From assembly GCF_000374185.1 (NCBI RefSeq), contig NZ_KB910518.1, positions 5,660,886-5,724,885 of the forward strand: 64,000 nucleotides of DNA, in the 5' to 3' direction. Source of the stretch: Paenibacillus sp. HW567 (lineage in GTDB: Bacteria > Bacillota > Bacilli > Paenibacillales > Paenibacillaceae). This document shows, in pieces, positions 59,737 through 64,000 of the stretch. The notes beneath the pieces were generated by a model, which was not told the origin of the DNA, did no database searches, and saw only the letters and a list, made by a program, of their open reading frames with translations. Made by a program: the position numbers and the translations under genes. Numbering within the stretch: the stretch's first letter is position 1; each line of letters starts with the position of its first letter.

Positions 59737-60279
59737 CTACAGCTTGATCTGTTTCACTACGTTTCCGGCAAAATCCTTAATAATAAACTCTCCGTTGTCG
59801 AGGATTCCATAGGAATTGGGATTATTCTCTTTCGGCAGCGAGATCGAGCCCGGATTCAGCACGGTAATGCCGTCTTTGACCTCAGCCACCGGAAGGTGCG
59901 TATGGCCCTGGATAAAGACATCGCCCGGCGCGAGCGGTGGCAGGTTGTCGATGCTGAAGCCATGTCCATGAGTAGCATAAATCTTCCGGCCTTCATGAAG
60001 AATCAGCACATAATCGCCCATCATTGGGAATTGCAGCAGCATCTGGTCTACCTCGGCATCGCAATTCCCGCGTACAGCCGCCAGCGATTTGCCATAGGCA
60101 TTCAGCCTGTCGGCAACTCCCTGCGGGTTGTAACCGTCAGGCAGCGGATTTCTGGGGCCGTGGTACAAAAAGTCTCCCAGCACAACAAGCGTATGCGGCT
60201 GCTCTTCCTCCGCTCTAGTCAAAACCTGCTCCAGCCAATGCAGTGACCCGTGAATATCAGAAATGAACATCAGTTTCAT
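59737..60279 (-). CDS. yfcE: YfcE-like metallophosphodiesterase
   Basis: The 180-residue protein is of the MJ0936/YfcE family. Metal-binding motifs are visible in order: ISDIHGS (Asp8 and His10), VVLGDFLYHG (Asp), RGNCDAE (Asn), YATHGHG (His) and QGHTHLP (two His), then LNPGSIS. E. coli YfcE hydrolyses phosphodiesters such as bis-p-nitrophenyl phosphate. The natural substrate is unknown. It lies 25 bases after the RES gene on the same strand without a terminator between, so it may be read through from the cassette, though its base composition is that of the core genome. Confidence 0.93.
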   Translation of the reverse strand: MKLMFISDIHGSLHWLEQVLTRAEEEQPHTLVVLGDFLYHGPRNPLPDGYNPQGVADRLNAYGKSLAAVRGNCDAEVDQMLLQFPMMGDYVLILHEGRKIYATHGHGFSIDNLPPLAPGDVFIQGHTHLPVAEVKDGITVLNPGSISLPKENNPNSYGILDNGEFIIKDFAGNVVKQIKL

Positions 60280-60304
60280 AGATAAACTCCACCTTTCTTT
60301 TTAT

Positions 60305-61414
60305 TCATTGAACAGAATCCCATACTATTCTGCTTGGCCTATATGTCAATTCTATAATTTGAATAACAGATAATTCAGTACATTTAAACAATTTCTCATC
60401 AAAGACTGTAATGTTAAAACCGCCCTCACTCTTATTCATCGTACTGTCGTATTCAATTCCATCGTATTCTCTGGTACCTTCCGTAGTCTTAATACTCTTA
60501 ATAAAATCGACAATATATTGGGTTGGCAAATAGTCGAGAGCGCTATCTTGTCTTCTTAGGGGCTTTGCAATTTCTCTATTTATTTTTTGCAAATGCCTTT
60601 TGTTTGTAGCATGTTGGGTATTGTCAAGATCGGAAAAAGCGCTAATTCGATCTATAGCCGTCAAATCAACAATATCCATATCCTGAATTAATTCAAACTT
60701 TCCAACAGTTACATAGTCGTGTGCGCCTGCTCTCACTTCTTTCAGTGTGGTCGTCACATCATTAGAGAGATACAAATGGCTTATTCCTTCAGGATTTGCT
60801 CTACCTGCACTTGCCAAGGCAGGAGGAGGAGCAGACATTTTATCGACGCTCCAGCCCTCTTTATCCGATACTCTCGCCCTATAAAAAATGCTCCCGGCTT
60901 TATATGTTTTCTTTACGTAGGAACAGAACAATTGCAATACCTCTTCATTTAAATGATCCGTGTGAAACCTGTTTTGGGTTTTAATCGCTTCGACAAAATC
61001 TTCCCAATTATATGTTTTCAGAAGAGAATTGCTCTGGAGATAGCTAGCCTGTTGCGATTTTGGAATGCCAATTGGTGCATCAAACAATTCAGGATTAGAA
61101 CGATACCTTTCTTCGCAGATCACTGTAATCAATTTGTATATTATTTCTTTTTCAAGATTAAAGATGTTCCAGTTATCGTGAAGCTCATCTTTGAGCAGGC
61201 TCAGGTCCGCCCGTGGGAAATTCAGAGGTAATGCATCTACCGGAGTAAATATGCTTATAAATTCTTCAAACCAGGTAGTTAAAAGGTGATTGGTCTCTGT
61301 GTCATAAATAAATACATTCTTACAGCCACAAGTATAACAATTGCCTTTATTCTTAAGATCCTTGATATGGGATTTCACTTCAACATCTTGAAAGCACTCT
61401 GTACAACAAATCAT
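60305..61414 (-). CDS. RES-domain protein with HEPN/RES N-terminal domain (candidate NAD-degrading toxin)
   Basis: The 369-residue protein has an N-terminal zinc-ribbon pattern (Cys4/Cys7 and Cys26/Cys29) that opens a HEPN-associated N-terminal domain (about 1-165). The RES domain (about 170-369) contains FYRARVSD, AGRANPEGISHLYLS (Arg205 and Tyr215), TTLKEVR (Glu226) and YDGIEYDST (Ser). RES toxins of the Xre-RES type degrade NAD+ and use this Arg, Tyr, Glu and Ser set. No Xre-like antitoxin is adjacent. It starts 2 bases after the sce7725-family stop, so it is translationally coupled to that gene. The region is AT-rich, which suggests transfer. Confidence 0.8.
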   Translation of the reverse strand: MICCTECFQDVEVKSHIKDLKNKGNCYTCGCKNVFIYDTETNHLLTTWFEEFISIFTPVDALPLNFPRADLSLLKDELHDNWNIFNLEKEIIYKLITVICEERYRSNPELFDAPIGIPKSQQASYLQSNSLLKTYNWEDFVEAIKTQNRFHTDHLNEEVLQLFCSYVKKTYKAGSIFYRARVSDKEGWSVDKMSAPPPALASAGRANPEGISHLYLSNDVTTTLKEVRAGAHDYVTVGKFELIQDMDIVDLTAIDRISAFSDLDNTQHATNKRHLQKINREIAKPLRRQDSALDYLPTQYIVDFIKSIKTTEGTREYDGIEYDSTMNKSEGGFNITVFDEKLFKCTELSVIQIIELTYRPSRIVWDSVQ

Positions 61415-61416
61415 AT

Positions 61417-62352
61417 TTATCGCACCCCATCCAAATATTGGGATACCAGTTCGAGATGATGCATAATGGATAGTTTTTTCACAATTCCCAGTCCCGGGTA
61501 GGTCCCTGCTTCGAAATGCCTCACCAACCGATCCAACCCATAGGTTTTTATATTCGACATTTCATACCATTTATACAGTTTGGTAATTGCTTCATAAAAC
61601 TTTCCCGCCGGGTCATTCAAATCTTCGTTTGAGTCCGAAACGAAATGTTTTATTCGTAGATTATAAGACGAGTCAAAATAAACGATATGTATCGCAATAG
61701 CAAATGGAGCAAAGCCAGATTCAGAGTAGGGCTTTCCAACGATGGAGTAATCCGAGAATCCTACATATCCTTCTTCTCTATAGTAGAGATGATCCTCAGA
61801 AAAAAATTCATCATCAGATTTGATGTAATCCACATTGCGAATCTGCTTTGTAAACTTGTCATCTAAGAGTACTCTGTTCGTTCTAAGCTTGCGTTTAAAA
61901 GCACTCTCATCTGGTATAAAATGATATTTTGCAGGATTGTCATTTATCTCTTGCCCATAACTATCCAACATATCCCTATCCTCGCAGATCATTAATACAT
62001 CTGCCCTTTTGATTCCTTCAGCCTGCAGATTGGTTAATTCACCAGATGAATTTCGATTCAGAATATGGCCTTTGATTATTTTATCATTCGTCATAAGCTT
62101 CGTGTAACTATCTTTAAGAGGAGATTCCACTAGTTGTTTTAAGTCGTCAGTAAATGTACCTACTTTAGGGTTGTGAATAATTGTTAGCGGTTGGCCTCTG
62201 TCAATAAAATACTCCATTGTCTTAATTAATGTTGATGATAATTTAACCGGTTCAATTACTGGAATAATTCCGTTACGAATACACTCACGATCCAACAATT
62301 CCCTGATAGCCAGCAATTCATTCTGTCTTCCTCTTAGATATGGAAAGTACAT
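61417..62352 (-). CDS. sce7725 family protein (beta-family protein)
   Basis: The 311-residue protein opens MYFPYLRGRQNELLAIREL, the hallmark of sce7725/beta-protein family members. It has IIPVIEPVKLSSTLIKTMEY, IHNPKVGTF and SDYSIVGKPYSESGFAPFAI in the order expected for a TIM-barrel-like beta protein. Members are found next to sce7726-family genes in mobile and defence-like loci. Their function is not established. It is 6 bases after the sce7726-type stop and 2 bases before the RES start. Codon use is AT-rich, unlike the neighbours. Confidence 0.8.
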   Translation of the reverse strand: MYFPYLRGRQNELLAIRELLDRECIRNGIIPVIEPVKLSSTLIKTMEYFIDRGQPLTIIHNPKVGTFTDDLKQLVESPLKDSYTKLMTNDKIIKGHILNRNSSGELTNLQAEGIKRADVLMICEDRDMLDSYGQEINDNPAKYHFIPDESAFKRKLRTNRVLLDDKFTKQIRNVDYIKSDDEFFSEDHLYYREEGYVGFSDYSIVGKPYSESGFAPFAIAIHIVYFDSSYNLRIKHFVSDSNEDLNDPAGKFYEAITKLYKWYEMSNIKTYGLDRLVRHFEAGTYPGLGIVKKLSIMHHLELVSQYLDGVR

Positions 62353-62358
62353 TTTTTA

Positions 62359-63210
62359 TCAACCCCCGAATTTTTTTTCCAGAAAATAATTAAGTTTGTA
62401 GTAATCCTCCCTTCTGAATTTTGAAAAATATATCAAAAATTTTAGTTCATAAGGCACAAAACGTTGAAAAACCTCATCGTCCACCGTAATTCTTTTCTTC
62501 AACTCAATAAGCATGTATCGATATGCTTGTTCAATTGGTATTGATTGAAAATGTTCAAAGCATGCCTTGTAATAGCGCACTTGCTCTGTAACCGGCAGCT
62601 TATTAAAATGTTTCAATAGAATACTCTCGAATTCTTGTTTTCTTAACATGTTAAACATCGTACGATAGTCCAATTTAGTATTATCAGCAAGTGGTGGCTT
62701 ACGAAGGCTAAGAGTGTTTTTATTTGTCAGAATATAAATTCCGACAGGTGTATGCCCCAAAAGTCTTAACACAGATTCATAATTGGATTCATAAGTTACC
62801 ACACAAACATTATTAAAACCTTTATAGTAGTCGGAGACTTGATTCTCAAGCCGGTCAAGATTATCCAACTCCGTTTTAATTTCATACACTACTGCTTTAC
62901 CATTAATTAGAACTAAGTCAGCTTTTGATTTGTTAATCAAAATTTCTGTTAATGCGGTTGTTGTTTTCAGGCTGTGTCTGCCAAGCAATAGCTTATTTAA
63001 GAGTGTATTTTTATAAAAATACTCGTTTCTATAACTCTTGGTTATAATTTGATATACATCACTTATTAATTCCTTGTTATATTGTGTTCCAACATCGCCT
63101 AAATATCTATTTATTGTTGTGATATACGCGTGATTGTACTCATCGTTCGTCAAATCACTGATTGTATTTTGAGAAAAAAAACGATTAAGAATCATATTGT
63201 TTGTATCCAT
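62359..63210 (-). CDS. sce7726 family protein (PD-(D/E)XK nuclease-like)
   Basis: The protein has about 283 residues. Residues 89-114 show the restriction-nuclease-like core: Glu89, then KADLVLINGKAVVYEIK giving Asp98, Glu110 and Lys112, followed by LDNLDRLENQVSDYYKGF, which is characteristic of the sce7726 family. The C-terminal 130 residues are helical. The pattern suggests a Mg-dependent nuclease acting with the sce7725-type partner. ATG 63210 has AGAAGG seven bases upstream; a TTG six codons earlier is weaker. It is the first gene of the three-gene cassette and has its own promoter. Confidence 0.8.
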   Translation of the reverse strand: MDTNNMILNRFFSQNTISDLTNDEYNHAYITTINRYLGDVGTQYNKELISDVYQIITKSYRNEYFYKNTLLNKLLLGRHSLKTTTALTEILINKSKADLVLINGKAVVYEIKTELDNLDRLENQVSDYYKGFNNVCVVTYESNYESVLRLLGHTPVGIYILTNKNTLSLRKPPLADNTKLDYRTMFNMLRKQEFESILLKHFNKLPVTEQVRYYKACFEHFQSIPIEQAYRYMLIELKKRITVDDEVFQRFVPYELKFLIYFSKFRREDYYKLNYFLEKKFGG

Positions 63211-63249
63211 AGCTAAACCTTCTTTCAAACAAATGCTTATTCTACGTCA

Positions 63250-63278
63250 ATAATAATATGATTCTGCTTCACTAACAA
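63250..63278 (-). promoter_or_regulatory. Promoter of the sce7726-sce7725-RES cassette
   Basis: On the minus strand TTGTTA (63278-63273) and TATTAT (63255-63250) are 17 bases apart, 40 bases before the ATG. Confidence 0.6.
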
Positions 63279-63333
63279 CAAACTCCCTAATTAATGTAAA
63301 TCAGAAAAGCAATAAACCCTTCTGTAAGGATAG

Positions 63334-63360
63334 AAAAATGGACGTCCCTTTGGACGTCCA
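63334..63360 (-). terminator. Terminator of gltD
   Basis: TGGACGTCC pairs with GGACGTCCA, followed by TTTTTC on the minus strand. It separates gltD from the AT-rich cassette. Confidence 0.88.
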
Positions 63361-63389
63361 CACCGGTTGCTTCCCGGAGACAATATGAC

Positions 63390-64000
63390 TTATGGCAGAT
63401 TCGATGAACCCATCAGGAACCGGTCCACCTCGCGGGCTGCCTGCCGGCCTTCGTTGATCGCCCATACTACAAGGCTCTGTCCGCGCCGCATATCTCCGGC
63501 GGCGAAAACACCTTCGACATTGGTCACCTGTGCTCCGAATTCCGCCTTGGCATTGGAGCGCTCGTCACGCTCTACTCCAAGCTGGTTCAGCACGGTTTCT
63601 TCCGGTCCGGTGAAGCCCAGAGCCAGCAGTACAAGCTGCGCCTTAATCACTTCTTCACTGCCCGGAACTTCAACCGGAACCATGTGGCCCTGCTCATTCC
63701 GGGTCCATTCAATGCGTACAGTGTGCAGCTCCTGCACATGCCCGCCATCATCCCCGACAAAGCGCTTTGTATTCACAAGGTAACGGCGCGGATCTTCCTT
63801 GTATAACGCCGCCGCTTCCTGCTGGCCGTAATCGACCTTCAGCACCTTCGGCCATTCCGGCCAAGGGTTGCCCGTCTGGCGGGTAAGCGGTGACTGCGGC
63901 ATTATCTCTAATTGGACCACGCTGCGGCAGCCGTGGCGGATCGAGGTAGCTACACAGTCGGTTCCTGTATCCCCGCCGCCGATTACAACGACATCCTTGC
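63390..64000 (-). CDS. gltD: Glutamate synthase small subunit (5' end outside window)
   Basis: The C-terminal 203 residues are visible, and the frame is open to the window edge. It begins with the second nucleotide-binding motif (VVVIGGGDTGTDCVATSIRH), then the GltD-specific QLEIMPQSP and PRRYLVNTKRFVGDD. It ends with LVLLALGFTGPE and the FAD-contact GVFAAGDMRRGQSLVVWAIN. GltD feeds electrons from NADPH to the large subunit GltB, which makes glutamate from glutamine and 2-oxoglutarate. gltB would be expected upstream, beyond the window. Confidence 0.96.
   Translation of the reverse strand, partial: KDVVVIGGGDTGTDCVATSIRHGCRSVVQLEIMPQSPLTRQTGNPWPEWPKVLKVDYGQQEAAALYKEDPRRYLVNTKRFVGDDGGHVQELHTVRIEWTRNEQGHMVPVEVPGSEEVIKAQLVLLALGFTGPEETVLNQLGVERDERSNAKAEFGAQVTNVEGVFAAGDMRRGQSLVVWAINEGRQAAREVDRFLMGSSNLP

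Noticed and set aside
60305..61414. RES gene as a classical Xre-RES toxin-antitoxin pair
   Set aside because: No Xre/HTH antitoxin frame is found on either side. The partners are sce7725 and sce7726 family genes instead.

Overview
The window looks like chromosome of a Paenibacillus-type Firmicute. The reasons are AAGGAGG-type ribosome binding sites with many TTG and GTG starts, a SinR/SinI plus TasA/SipW matrix locus of Bacillus type, an S-layer (SLH) protein, a Fur 7-1-7 box, and glycan-degrading genes beside an AraC regulator. Most of the window is moderately GC-rich. One block at 60.3-63.2 kb is visibly AT-rich.

Layout. 0-2.9 kb: the end of a DHA2-type drug exporter, a PadR regulator and an aldo/keto reductase. 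2.9-4.7 kb: an array of palindromes with an exact 51-bp period, split by an IS256-family element. 4.8-9.3 kb: a biofilm matrix locus (tapA-like, sipW, two TasA-family genes, sinR), closed by a convergent short sinI gene that has a cyclic-di-GMP-I riboswitch in its leader. 9.5-13.8 kb: odhA-odhB (2-oxoglutarate dehydrogenase E1 and E2). 14.2-15.8 kb: an ECF sigma factor and a probable anti-sigma factor. 16-19.8 kb: an OFA-type transporter with a LytS/LytTR two-component system. 20-26.4 kb: an FAD dehydrogenase, a fold-back repeat, a diguanylate cyclase and a large SBP-PAS-PAS-GGDEF-EAL protein. 26.5-29.4 kb: a Fur-box-linked small protein and a TPM-domain membrane protein. 29.4-29.9 kb: a second 51-bp palindrome array. 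30-32.7 kb: LysR, a rhodanese and a formate/nitrite channel. 32.7-39.3 kb: an arabinose-polymer cluster (GH51, AraC, tandem GH43, GH43). 39.5-42.6 kb: an SLH protein. 42.8-55 kb: a 13-gene Ter/TelA stress operon with an embedded nucleoside-like biosynthetic module. 55.2-57.4 kb: a polar amino-acid ABC transporter. 57.7-60.3 kb: aguB-aguA (agmatine to putrescine) and a YfcE-like phosphodiesterase. 60.3-63.2 kb: an AT-rich sce7726/sce7725/RES cassette, a candidate defence or toxin system. 63.4-64 kb: the end of gltD.

How it fits together. The strongest system-level reading is a c-di-GMP to matrix circuit. Two c-di-GMP enzymes lie in the window. A c-di-GMP riboswitch sits in front of the SinR antagonist SinI. 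SinR-box palindromes sit in front of the tapA-sipW-tasA operon. The second candidate for an undescribed system is the sce7726-sce7725-RES cassette. The third is the pair of 51-bp-period palindrome arrays, which share a core but not their spacers.
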